From Xenoacremonium recifei (Eukaryota > Ascomycota > Sordariomycetes > Hypocreales > Nectriaceae): a stretch of 64,000 nt of DNA. Both the position numbers and the translations under genes were made by a program. Under the pieces are notes generated by a model. The model had not been told where the DNA came from, searched no databases, and saw nothing but the letters and a program-made list of their open reading frames with translations. Positions 51,698-63,667 of the stretch are shown one piece after another. The first letter of the stretch is position 1. The number at the start of each line of letters is the position of its first letter. The DNA lies in the NCBI GenBank assembly GCA_012184525.1, contig WOFQ01000011.1:682001-746000 (forward strand), read 5' to 3'.

Positions 51698-54600
51698 GCT
51701 CCCCGTTTGTGAGCGGCGGTCGCGGCAGCAGCGTCAGCGCCCGTCTCTCACCGCTGTTGCCCGTGGCACTCTCGAAGCCGCCCCCGCAGGATCAAGATGA
51801 AGAAACCTGCTGTGAATGGAGAGGACGAGCGGGGCGGGTAGGATGGTGTGCGTGCGGGTGTGCGTCTGAGGCCTGCTGTCCTGGATTCTCTCCCAGCGGG
51901 CAGGACAGATACCAACCACAGCAGCAGTACGGCGGATTTCACGTGCAGGCCAGATCCGAAGGCCAGCTTCCGAGGCGGTGGGAGGCCAGGAGGGTCCGTC
52001 CGGGTCCGTATCGGGGAGGGGAAGACGCCGTGCGAGCTCCGTACGAGCTCCGTGAGAGGGCGAGACACGTAATATCTGGGACGCGGGATTCAGGCCTTCG
52101 GGCGGGATGGATGATGCTGGAGCTAGGTGCAGCAGGCGGGGAGGGGCCTGGGGAGGGTTCAGTTTAGCCCCGGAGTTGACATCTGGTAGGCTGGCAGAGG
52201 CTCCCGTCGAATGGCAACGCAGCCGGCCGGGTCCCCTAACATCGCTTGTCGATCCATCGCTGGTCAATCAGGGCAGGCATAGTAATCCACGGAGCATCCG
52301 TCCATACAAAGGTATGTAATATGCGGCAAGTCGTTGGCGAGTGCAACTCTCGCGGGGGGAGGATGGACGGGCCGTTTAGCAGTCCTTGTAAGTCGACACT
52401 GCACTGACCCGGCTGCAGGGCGTTTCCAGCTTCCTTCAAGAGCTAGTCAAGTCTCAATCGGATTTCAGGCGCTATTTGCTGTAAGCTGCCGAGGCGGGAT
52501 CTCAGCCATGGCTTTCAGAGTCTGAGACTGCAGACTGCACGAGGCCCATGGAAGTCTCAAGAAGTCTGCTAGCGGTGTCTCTGCGAGATGGATGAATCAC
52601 CCATCACCGTGCCAGCATCTCGGATGTCCGCCTTCTCGTGCCTTTTGCTTCTGCGGTTGCTGCTGTGACGGAACACGACAGACAGGGCGGGCCCGACACA
52701 GCATCTTCCACCTGGTGACGGTGACGGCGACAACCCGAGACTCGATTCGGGCAGCGGAAGAATGGCGATCTCGGAGCCCGAGAAAGAGGTCGGAAACGCC
52801 AGCATACTTGCATACGTACCATCCACGTAGCTGGTGGGCATTGGTGTGTCTCGAAGAGAGCCCAGCTCGGGAGGCGACATTCAACGGCGCATGAGCTTAA
52901 ATGCTGATACCGACTCCGTTGGAGACTGGCGCGGCTCAACAAAACCATGCCGACGAGGGTAGCCGAAAGGAAGCGCCGGCCGGACTAGAACTTCTCGATC
53001 GATCTGAGATGTTAACGCTGGTGATGATGATGTGTCTACGTGGACGGTGCTCCGTAGTGCATGGAGTAGGACCACCGGCTCGACGAAGCCGCCGCATCTT
53101 ACGGAGTCCTCCTTCGCGATTGGGGCTCGGCCAGAACTCGATCGCGGATTCTCTCCACTCGGAATCTGCGTTGGGTTCTTCCCCTGATCCGCGGGGTGAT
53201 TGAGTTGCGGCGGTTACTGGCTCCATTACGAAGCAGACAACCAACATCCTCATACACACTCCTATGACCGTCCGGTATGACTTGAACATTCTGTAGAGAG
53301 ACCCTGGGATCCACCACCCATCAAGTCCAGACGGATTGTTAGTTCGAGCCTGCACTGCATGCACCCTGTTGCATGTGATGTCCGCGTCGTCCGATTCTTT
53401 CAACCACCCCGGGTGAAATTTGCGGTCTGGCTGGACACTGGACACAGAACCAAAGAACGCACTGCATGTTGCAGACTCCGTTGTATCATCCAAAAGCTTG
53501 TCGCCCTTTCAACGTGCATCGGGGCGGGACTTCTAGACGGATGGACAAGGGAGCAACTTACAACTGTATGGACCCCTGGTTAATAAACTCTTGTTGATCC
53601 CGACTCCATTCGGCTCAACGACCCCTTTGAGGCACAGATGAATGATGATGATGATCGGACAGCGTACCCCGGACCCCGTCATTTGAGACAGGTCCCAGGG
53701 CATGAATGCCTCGTTCGCACTGGCACGCAAATGACGGGATGGCGGCCTTTCAATCGCATGACCGTAGCATCAATCAATGTGCCTCTGACCGGAAACCCCC
53801 TCTCGATTGGACGCAGTTCCCGCTGGCCCTCCAATCTGAGCATCCCTGAAGTCTTGCAGTTTGCTGCAGTCCGGGATGTAAACCCGAGCTGGTGAGAGAT
53901 GAGTTCGCACAACACACACGGCACTGGCGGCTATAAGGAGGGTGCGTTAGCGGTACGGATTATGTAGTGCCCCTGACACTCCTGGATGGGCTTCTCCATG
54001 CCGCCACGCCCACGCCCTCGCGCATATCCGCCATCGAGGGCGCGGGTGGGACGAGCGAGACTCTGATGAGACCAGGACGGACACCGAAAGTGCTCCCCTC
54101 GCCTGGATCCTGGAACCACACTGGGTCTTGAAATACAGTCCGGCACGTTTTCCACAGGCGTTTCGCGCGCGGCGCCGATCTACGGCGGGTCAGTTAGAAA
54201 ACGAGACGGTGGCAAGCCAAGCTTCGTTCCAGAAACGCCGTTGGGCTATTCTTTGGACGATCAAGAGCCCTTTTTTTCTGGCCGTTATGGCGATTTGCGG
54301 CTCTTGAGGCACAGAGAGCGAACGACAGGGCAAAAGATGGGGCATTAAACGAAGGGGAGCCGTCCTCGAGATCCTTGCTGGTTCTCGGCAGGGTCCAGGG
54401 GCAGCCGAGCCAGGATGCTGAATAGTCAATCAAATCATAATTGATGCGCCCTCGAATCCTGGATGAGACTTGCCGGGCATCAGAGGTCGCGAGCGTGACT
54501 GTCGGCGTGACCTCGCGGAACAGGACGCCCTATCACATATCACGAAAGAGGCCCTCTCGGATTCCTTGCATGCAGGTTCACTTACATGCTTAGCGCAGCA

Positions 54601-56077
54601 TGTACGAGGCCCTGCACATGCTGCGTTCGCAAGGAACCTATTAGCCTCCTTTTCCTCATGCGAGGAGATGTCCCATATTGCCTCACTCAAGCTGGGACCC
54701 GAGCCAAGCTACTGCAGGCGGAGTCGAGGGGATGGGAGGACATGACGATAGGAAAATGGAGGATGAGGCGCGCGCCGCCCGGTACTTGGCCGGTCTCGTC
54801 CTGGGCTGGTTTGCGAACCTGCGGGAGTCATGATGGCGGTTAACTGGGGAATTCGCCAGCGCTGATCCGGGCGACGCCACGTTATTATCCCCGGAAGCAG
54901 AGCAATTTCCATCTCACCGGGCAATGGACAGTCTCTGGGAGAGCTCATTTCTTTCACACTGGTTGATGCATCAACAACAGCCTCTTTCTGGACAGCGGTT
55001 AGCAATAGTCTGCAACAAGTGTTAGTGGCAATCTCCCCGTCGGGAGGTGGCCGATATGGCTGCAAGTCGATGCAAAAAGTTTTGACTCCGGACGCAACTG
55101 GCCGGATAAGACCACCAACCACACCTCCATCCCAACCCGTCCGAAGGCTGGCTGCGAGAAATGTGTGCCCCCGAAACCCATCATCATAGGAGGGAGCAGA
55201 GAAGATCTCATCCCGCATCTGGCTGGTCTCGGCGATGGCCCCCGCGTCCCCTGCAGGTGAATCAGTCTGATATCGTTGGCCCTCGAAACCAGCCCTCCCT
55301 GTTCGTTTTGCTGGCCGCCACCCGCGATCTGCCTGTTGTCGGCCGACGACGGGCTCCTCCTTCAGGCGAACCTGAGGGTATTCGGCATGGGGAGCGAATG
55401 AGCTTGCTGGGGCCAGACCAGCCTGGTAGGCAAAGTAGGTAACTCTGCTTGGATAGTCTGGAGCATAGTCCCGTGTGTAATGCGCGGGTAATCCAGGCTA
55501 GCGAGCAGCACGCGGCACGGGGGTCGTATCGCAGGCGTCGTCCTCGCTGCTCTTCAGCACTCGCTTTCAGAGTTGGTGTGGCTTTCTGGGTCCGGCCGGT
55601 TCAAGCGGCGGGCGACCAACATCGATTTGGGCAAATCCCAACGTCCGCCGGTCGGCTTTCTCGCTGGCTGACGCCTGGATCTGTGCCTGTCTTGCCTGTC
55701 ACTGCCTCCCTGCTCCACCAAGCGTCCACTCTGCGCGTCTGCTGTGCCAGGTTACGGGCGTGGTTATGATCCGCAAGTATAGCGACGGAGCGAGTATCCA
55801 GAAGCGAGAGGGTGAAAAAAAAAGGGCGCCATATGACGAAGTGTCGGCGGGCGGTGGTTTCGCACTGACGGAGAGCTGAGGTGGTGGTGGTGGATAGAGT
55901 ACATAGGTAGGTACGTATAATGTTGTGCTGTGCACACACCTCCCTTGGAGATATGCTCAAGGCGGGCTCAAGCCCTCTGGTTATTAGTCAGGGGAGCTGG
56001 CGTCTCACGATCCAGCGAAACGTCACTGGCCGTGGCTGCGCGCAACAAAATAAAATAAGCAGCACCCATGATGATGC

Positions 56078-56098
56078 GGTGGTGGTGGTGGTGGTGGT
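56078..56098. repeat. GGT microsatellite
   Basis: Seven consecutive GGT units. A shorter run of GTG units lies at 55881-55892. Confidence 0.85.
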
Positions 56099-56984
56099 CC
56101 CTGGAAATCTGGCCGACGGCCGATCCCTCAGTTCTTCACAGTCCCCTCGTAATGAAAGCCTCCTGAGTCTGCTGCGACGATGCCAATCCAATCCAATGCA
56201 GCCTCCTAGCACCATCGAGCAGGCCCCTGTCTAGCGCAGGCGGGCTCAATGCCACCGTGAGGCGGCCGGCCAATTGTACGCGTCGGCGCCCCTGTGGGAA
56301 TCCCTGGATCCCTGTGGCATCAACACGACCCGCCCGCCCATCCACAACATCCGTGAGCGCACAAGACTTTTGTCTTGGGGAATCCTGGGCCACCAGAAGC
56401 CAGGATGCGCCCGGCATGGCACCACAGGAGACTGGAGATACCTCGTGTTTGGGGCGCGATGCTCCACCTCTCTCATGGCTCGGGTTTGTGCAGGAGTTGT
56501 GCAGCCAGCGCCTCTGTCATGCTTTCCTCTGAGATGCCCTGTGCCCAGAGCGGCCAGGGCACGCGGTAACGAGTACCGGGCCTGTACATTACCAGTTATG
56601 CACCGGACAATTACAGGGCAAGGCCCCCCTACAGCCGCCCCGCCCCACCGTCGTTGTCTCTGGCTGGTTCAGTCATGAAAGCCTCCCGCAGTGAACCACC
56701 TCCCGTCACCTACAGCTCAGGCGGGAGCATGCCTCCAGGGCGCGTGTGCTAAGCCCAGGTAGCTCCGAAGCCAGCCTAGCCCCCCCGGCAGCCCGCCCAC
56801 CACCAATGCTCCGTAGAAGCCACCTCGTCCCCTTGCGGCTGGCTGCTGCTGGCTGCTGCTCCGGCTACTGTCCCCTAAGCGTTAGGTGGCTGCTGCCCTA
56901 GAGACGCTGGTGGTACAGTCCTAACGTCCCTGGACCTTAGCATGGATGGAACTCCGGAGTGACTTGGGTTACCAGCAATCCACC

Positions 56985-57320
56985 TCACCCACCCAATCCT
57001 CTCCTCGACCTCACCACCATCTCCCGTCGACATTCTCTCTCGTTTCCCATCGCCATCTCCTCATCTTCCCTTGTCGTCCCCTTCTTGTTTCCTTCTTCCC
57101 CCCTCCCCCCCTCGCCTCTCAGCCTTCTTTGCACGTCAACGCTGTAATTCCTCCTCGCAGCAGCAGTCGCAGCCGCCGCCGTCGCCGCAGCCAGCCCGCC
57201 TCTGCCGTGCCCCCTTTCTCGACAGCTTCGCCCCCGAGCCCCCAATCCCCTCGACTTCTCCTTCGACGACCGTCGCCTTTTCCGTTTCCTTTCCTCTCGT
57301 GAGCGTTGCGACTTATTCTT
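56985..57320 (+). promoter_or_regulatory. Pyrimidine-rich leader/transcription-start region of the Bni4-like gene
   Basis: The plus strand here is dominated by C and T (for example CTCCTCATCTTCCCTTGTCG), with purines rare. In filamentous fungi such CT tracts mark core promoters and start sites. If transcription begins here, the leader would be about 0.9-1.2 kb, possibly with an intron. The long frames inside it are best explained by the composition. Confidence 0.4.
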
Positions 57321-58171
57321 TTCTTCCGTCACTTGCATCGTCTCTTAGCCCTGCTGCATTTGCATCTGCATCGCCACTTGCCTTTGCTCCTTCCAATCTC
57401 GTGACGTGGAAGTCAGTCGTCCTCTCGCCCACCCGCCCTCTCGCGACTCTCGAGCCCGTAATCTTTTGCACTTCTCGCCCCGGAGTCCAATCTCTCTCTC
57501 CGCCGCTTCCTCGAGACCCTCGACGACTCTCTTCCTCATGTTCGGCCACAACTAGCCTGAGTTCCGCGAGTCTTCATCGGCTCTGGATCCTGTGCCTTTT
57601 TCCCTTGTCGAACTACCTAGTGCATCCGTCTGTTGCGGATACCATACATTGAGAGAGATTTGCTCGCGGTAATAGCAAGCACTTACTCGCTCGACACGAC
57701 CACTCGTTATCTTCTTGGGTCGCTGGCGTCCTTGGAACCCATCGTCGTTTACGATCGCTATTGTCTTTTCATCCGCCCTACACAAAGAAGAAAAAAAGTC
57801 AGTTGATGCCCGACCTCCTAGTGTTCTCTACCTCTCGGGAAGAAGTCATTCTCGCTGCCTCGCGAAAGAATCAGCACAGCCTATCTCTTTACAATTGCGA
57901 ATACCCATCATTTATCGTTCCATGGCCACAGGCTCACCTCGATATGCCTGCTTTTTTAATACGGAATGCGTTGCTGACTTGCCATGTTCGCAGTTGTCAT
58001 TTTGCCCCAAACTTGCATGATAGATTGCGTTGCGAGTTTTTCATCCCGATCGACCCCTTTCCTATCTACGCTAGACACCAACCCCCGACGACTAAAATCA
58101 GTTCCCGACAAACGCGTGGCTTCGGATTTTGTCGACAAATTTCTGGTATTAATCAGACTTGAACGAGAATT

Positions 58172-60705
58172 ATGGCTGCGCTGGTTCAGACATATCCTCA
58201 ACAGACCGGTACGATAACGATGCTTCAGACTCGACCAAACTCAACCGTCGGCATGATTCCCACAAGCCAGAGCCAGGGCCTTCAGTATGGAGGTGCCTCT
58301 CAGGCTCCTAGATCCCCTTACGGTGCTCCGACCGGATATCGTGGAAGCTCTGCTCCTGTTCAACCCTACGCCTTCACCAGCACCCCGAACCTGAACCACA
58401 CGCAATCATGGCAGTCCTACGGATCCTATCAAATGCCCAACCAGGCTCGGAACAACAACCCAAATGTCAATGCTGGGTACGGCGCTCGACCGCAGCATAG
58501 CTCCTCCATGACAAACTTGAACTACCACCCACAGATGGGTTTAGGTCAAAACGGCTCTCGTGACGATTCCGCACTCCCTCAAGCGCGACATATGGTTCCT
58601 GCTCCACGCCCGCAATCTGCATATCTCGCCGGGCCTATGCAACAGCAATTCACTGCTCCTACGACCACATCAACCAAGGCGGCACCTGATAGGTACAGGC
58701 GAACCGCACCGGTCCAGCAAAACGTCCACAATCGCTCCCAAAGCACTGTTCTTCCTGGAAACAACGGAATGCCGTCGGCAAACCAGCTTTACAACGGACC
58801 CAACCCTCAACGAGCAGCGATCCCGAACCGACCGAACAGCTTCTACAACGTGGTTCCTGGAACCTCAGTTGATGACATCCAGCTTTATATGCACAATGAC
58901 GACGCGAGGCGAGCCAGGCGACGAAGCATTCACAGCATAGAATCCAACGATTCTGCTTCCAAGTCGAAGATGCAGGACAAGGTCAAGCCTAAGCCGCCTG
59001 CACCGGTAGTAGAGGCCAAGGCCCCTGAGAAAGACTCTAAGACGCTTCGCGTCGTTCCGCCCCCTGCGATGCATTCTCGGAGTGGCAGCTCAGAAAGTGT
59101 TTCTTCTAGCCGCAGTAGCCACTCTCGACCATCTTCGGTGAGTTGATCCTTCCAGGATTGTCCAATCAGACGATCTCGATGTTCGGCGTATTTGCTAACA
59201 GGGGTTTGATGTGCAGTCTGCCAACCGCAATGTGACGGTCCCCACTGGAAACCCCTCTTCCCTCGTTTCTGACGAAACATCCTCAAAGCAGGATCAGGCC
59301 AAACTGGTCAACGTTCCGCCGCGAGGTTCTTCCTCCGATGCCACCAAGCGCACCCTCACCCCCTCCCCTCTGTCCCGGCCTGCTACCATGGCCAACGATG
59401 TCGTTGGCGAAGCTTCCGAACCGGCGCCTCCAACCTATGCGGCTGTCGCGGCTGGGAACATGGATAGCCCTGCGGCGCGACAACTCGCTGCGATTCAAAA
59501 GGGAGGGAAGGCTAAGAGCAAGACTTCCAGGTTACGCCGAGCATTCTCCTTTGGAAGTGCGGCCGATTTCCGGAAGGCCGCTCAGGAGCACGAGTCCACT
59601 CCTCCCTCATCGGACGCCAAGTCGGAACCCGCCAGACTTCACAAGGAACCCACACCAGAGGAAGCGTACGATGCTGAGCAGCAGAGGATTGCAGAGGCAC
59701 AAGAGGCGGCTGGACTGGGACACAGCATCTATGGCGGCAGATTCTTTGGCGGGTCGACGGACAACCTGTCTATCTCGTCCACGGCCTCTTCGGCTTCTAT
59801 CATGATTCGAAAGATGGGACGTGGCATGAAGAAGGGTGGACGCTCGCTGGTAGGACTTTTCCGCCCTAAGTCTGTTGTAGGCGTACCTGATGCTCCTTCC
59901 CCCGAGGCAAGTCTGCCGACCGTGTCGATGGTGACAGCTGAGGCGGAAACCCAGCGCGTCAACGTCACGGCCGAGCCCAAAGTGGCGGATAGCTTCCCTC
60001 ATCTGGAGCGCAATTCCATCGACACGTCCTTGGGTGACATTACGGAGCGGCTGGGAAGCTCTGGAACGGACAACTCCAATTCTCGAAAGAGTATTGTGGG
60101 TGGTGATCGGGAACGGGCCGAAGTTCTCGCTGCGGTCCGCAAGGGTATCTTGAAGCGTAAGTTGGTTGATAACTGATTGTGACGGACGAAGGCTAATTTG
60201 AAGCAGGTCCCGGCTCATCTAGCCCATCGAACCGGCCCGTTGACGCCTCGCCCGAGCTGGACCTCCCGGGAGTTCCCGCCATTACTGACTCGCCCAACTC
60301 GAGTGCGCCTAGCACGCCCAACGACGAGGCTCAGGGACACCGCAGGACCGGCTCGATTGCCATCGGCAACGAGGACTACTTCATGACCGCCCTGAGGCTG
60401 CGCCAGGACACTAAGAGTGCACCTGGTACGCCTCAGGGTGCCTCCAAACGCAACGCCACCTTTTCACCTCGTATCGTTTTTTACGACACCTGGCCTAGTC
60501 AGGAGTATGACCGCCGCGGCGAGATTGCGACCTGCAACCGTCTGACGCCCATGTTGGCCCAGCAAATCAAGGAGGAGCTGAACACCTTCAAGATGGTGAG
60601 TTGGCTGTTTTACGCGCTAAGCGGATTTGAAGCTGAGCTGACATGACAATTTCCCAGGAGATGGAGGTGCACGAGAACTCCAAGATTTACACGCAATTCT
60701 TTTGA
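58172..60705 (+). CDS. Bni4/Afr1-like cortical scaffold candidate
   Basis: Spliced product of 780 aa from exons 58172-59137, 59217-60156, 60207-60595 and 60658-60705, with introns of 79, 50 and 62 nt. The first 600 residues are disordered, rich in Gln/Asn/Pro/Ser (PYGAPTGYRGSSAPVQPYAF). An amphipathic segment, SIMIRKMGRGMKKGGRSLVG, lies near residues 520-540. The conserved part is the C-terminus: NATFSPRIVFYDTWPSQEYD, then ATCNRLTPMLAQQIKEELNT, and finally FKMEMEVHENSKIYTQFF rejoined from a 15-codon last exon. RIVF fits the RVxF docking consensus for protein phosphatase 1. The tail resembles the end of yeast Bni4/Afr1-type proteins as I remember them; Bni4 links septins, PP1 and chitin synthase at the cell cortex. 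The family assignment is moderate; the gene structure is strong. Confidence 0.75.
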
Positions 60706-62069
60706 AGACGGCAACACCGCCCGACAGAAACGCACGTCACATACGAGTGGCTTTCCTTGTTCTTCAGTTTTTTAGCAGCCAGGTCGCGAGGCCCAACTAT
60801 CATGTATTCGACCACATTCACCGCTCGGGGCGTTAGGGACAGCATAGTATGGTGTCAACGGCGTTGAATCATTTTTGACACTCTCTACAACTCACATGGC
60901 ATTTAGACCGAAGAGTCGTACATTTCAGTAATTTTGCGGCAAGGAACGAGGCGTCGAATCGGAGGACGCAGAGACGGAGGCAGAAGAAGATGGTGGAGAG
61001 GGCGCCCAATGAGACGGGCGGAAGTGACGTGGCGGACTGCAGGCGCAGATGCGGGCTCTCGTTGTTTCGGCATCTCTGAACCACTCATCGCAGGGTCGGG
61101 AGATCGGATCGCGGCGCCACCTGTTACAGAACACGACATTGTCATCCCTTGCTTACTTGTTTGCTCCCTTGAGTGTTCGCTTGCAACACTTTGCTCTGGC
61201 TTGTGGCTGGGGCTCTTTGCAAGGGGTGCACAACACATAAGTTGTGACAGGATCGAGTGGATGGAGACGAGCATGCATGTATGTCTGTATTATCTTCTTT
61301 TGGCCGTTGTCTCGTTTTGGGGGGTTAGGTTTGAATTAAAGACGGACAGAGCGCGCGCGTTCCTTGATTTTTTCCTAAACTATGCTGGCGGTTGTCTCGA
61401 TAGCCGGACTAGTAAATAAGCGACATGTTCTAGCGCAGTTCCACGATGCTTCTCATTCCTCCGATGTGTGCGTGACTGATTGATGGGCGATCATGATGCC
61501 GGTGCCCGATGGTTGGGTGATGCAATCTGGTAGAGTGCAAGCAGACGCCCGCCATAGGGGCTGCTGCATTGCGTCAGGTCGCGTTGGTACCTCGTGAACG
61601 GGCGACCCCCTGGCGGTGGGACGGAGTACTTTGCATAAAGTCGAGGTCCGAGTTATGCAACACGAGGCTGACAAGCTCCAGGTACCTCGGCGCGTTAGTT
61701 TATCAGCCACAGGAGCTCCAACAGCTAGCGGTGGGGTAGTACGCCCCCACGTACCCCGCGTTTCGAGCCACAAACGCCTCGTAGCCTCGCCAGTGACATG
61801 ATACATGATGAGCTAAGATAAGCCAGAGTTCAGGGGACCCGATAGGAGATAAGCCCGATTTTTTTTCTGCTCGACAACATCCTTGTCACCGCGCGCCGCA
61901 ACGACGTCCACGAAGCAGAGTCGCGATTGCACACGATATCGTGCGTCGCTTGTGCCGTACACTTGCCAGCCTGGAGAGTCTCGTGCGGCGACTCTGGCTC
62001 CGGAAGCGTCCGGGGCCTCGGATTACAACTCAAATTTCAATCGTGCGGACCTCGCGCTCCTTCGCAGTC
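60706..62069. other. Spacer between the Bni4-like gene and DUS1
   Basis: Contains the 3' flank of the Bni4-like gene and the DUS1 promoter. A 161-codon plus frame (60934-61419) and antisense frames lack motifs. A GGTACCTCGnG pair lies near 61589 and 61681. No gene seen. Confidence 0.5.
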
Positions 62070-63667
62070 ATGACAGCAGAAAATGGAGGCTCCGTGGCCG
62101 AGGGCCGTACCAAGCTACATGGTCGGGCCTTCTACGAGAGCATTGGGAGCCCCAAGTTCATTGTAGCGCCGATGGTTGACCAGTCAGAGTTTGTTCGTCT
62201 CCTCATATTGGTCTGGGTAAGCCAGGATTATGGTGCTAACGGTTTCGTGGATAGGCTTGGCGAATGTTGTCGCGATCGTTCCTGTCCCCCTCCGAACAAT
62301 CTAGCCTTCTCGCGTACACCCCGATGCTGCACGCTCGTCTCTTCTCCGAAGATGAGAAGTACCGTAAGGCGCATTTCCAGGCCGTGCGACCCGGTACTTC
62401 GGAGCCGTGGCTCGACGGCAATCCTTCGATCGACCGGCCGCTCTTCGTCCAGTTCTGCGCAAACGACCCCGACGCCTTGCTCTCTGCCGCGAAACAAGTG
62501 GCGCCGTACTGCGACGCTGTCGATTTGAACCTCGGATGCCCGCAGGGCATTGCGCGAAAGGGTCACTATGGCGCATTTCTCCAGGAGGACCAGGATCTTA
62601 TCTTCCGGCTCATCAACAGCCTGCACAAGGAGCTCCCTGTGCCGGTGACAGCCAAGATAAGGATCTTGGAAACCAAGGAGGAGACGCTTGCGTATGCACA
62701 GAACGTATTGAAAGCTGGCGCCTCTATTCTCACGGTGCACGGACGACGGCGAGAGCAGAAGGGTCACTTGACAGGACTAGCAGATTGGAAGATGATTCGA
62801 TTCTTGAGGGATAGCCTGCCCCCGGAGACGGTTATGTTTGCCAACGGCAATATCCTTCAAGGCGGAGACCTACAGCGATGCCTCGAGGTTACGGGCGTGG
62901 ACGGGATTATGAGTGCGGAGGGTAATCTGAGCGATCCCGCAATCTTCGCCCAACCACCAGCTGTTGGTGAGGAAGGGCGTGAATACTGGCGAGCAGAGGA
63001 TGGAAGAGGCGGTTGGAGGGTTGATGCTGTGATGCGGCGATATATGAACATCATCCACGAGCATGCGCTCGGAACTGCGCCGCCTGAGCGACGACCCCTT
63101 TTCCTTCCCGGCGACGACACTGCGTGGATGACCGAGAACGATAACGCTGAGGAAGAAGCCGAAGAACCAGCCAAGAAGAAGCGGAAGCAAAATACCGGGA
63201 AAAAGGGGGACCAGGGCCCGAATATGTCGGCCATGCAACCTCATCTCTTCCATCTGCTCCGCCACTTCGTCAGCAAACATACCGATGTACGTGATATGCT
63301 CGCCCGCGCACGCAGCGGCGACATCGACGCCTACGAGCAGATCCTAGCTATCGTAGAGCGCAAGGTCGCCGAGGGTCTACTCGAGTACGAGCGCACGAAC
63401 GGCGCGAGCATGGCAGTTGAGCCGCTGGAAGGCGAAGATCTGCCTGAGGACGAGAGCTCGGCGGGCACGATCAAGCGGTGCAAGCGGCCGTGGTGGGTTG
63501 CGCAGCCCATTATTCGACCGCTGCCGAATGAGGCGTTGAAGAAGGGCGCGATTACGTTGAGCAAGAAGAATAAGGAGGAGAAAAAGAAGGGTGGTGAGGA
63601 GAAGAAGGTGGCGGAGGCTGAGAAGAAGGAGGAGATTAAGCAGAGGGATGAACTTGTTTCGGGCTGA
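62070..63667 (+). CDS. dus1: tRNA-dihydrouridine(16/17) synthase Dus1
   Basis: Spliced product of 511 aa from exons 62070-62192 and 62255-63667. The intron is 62 nt with donor GTTCGT, branch GCTAAC and acceptor TAG. Splicing restores the family motif KFIVAPMVDQSE-FAWRML. FMN-dependent TIM-barrel signatures follow: YTPMLHARLF, RPLFVQFCANDPD, and DLNLGCPQ with catalytic C136. Then come GAFLQEDQDLI, PVTAKIRI, SILTVHGRRREQKG and FANGNI. Known role: reduces uridines 16 and 17 in the tRNA D-loop using NAD(P)H. Relative to compact family members there is an acidic/basic insert containing PAKKKRKQ, a likely nuclear signal, and a Lys/Glu-rich C-terminal tail (KKNKEEKKKGGEEKKVAEAE). The ATG at 62070 gives the typical length; an upstream in-frame extension lacks an ATG near the start of the frame. 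Confidence 0.93.

Larger units (their letters stand above)
51698..58171. other. 6.5-kb divergent intergenic region with no recognisable gene
   Basis: Separates the second Zn2Cys6 gene (minus) from the Bni4-like gene (plus), so it carries both promoters. Open frames up to about 185 codons overlap on all frames without motifs or joinable exons. Microsatellites occur at 55881-55892 and 56078-56098. Several TACGGAG/CTCCGTA motifs recur (for example near 52036, 53049, 53099 and 56810). The last 1.2 kb is strongly pyrimidine-rich and may be a long transcribed leader. Confidence 0.5.

Noticed and set aside
57071..57652. 193-codon plus-strand frame before the Bni4-like gene
   Set aside because: Its Ser/Pro/Leu-rich translation follows from the pyrimidine-rich DNA; no domain.
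61941..62069. N-terminal extension of Dus1
   Set aside because: The frame is open upstream but begins with a non-ATG codon and reads as low-complexity basic sequence; the ATG at 62070 gives the family-typical start.
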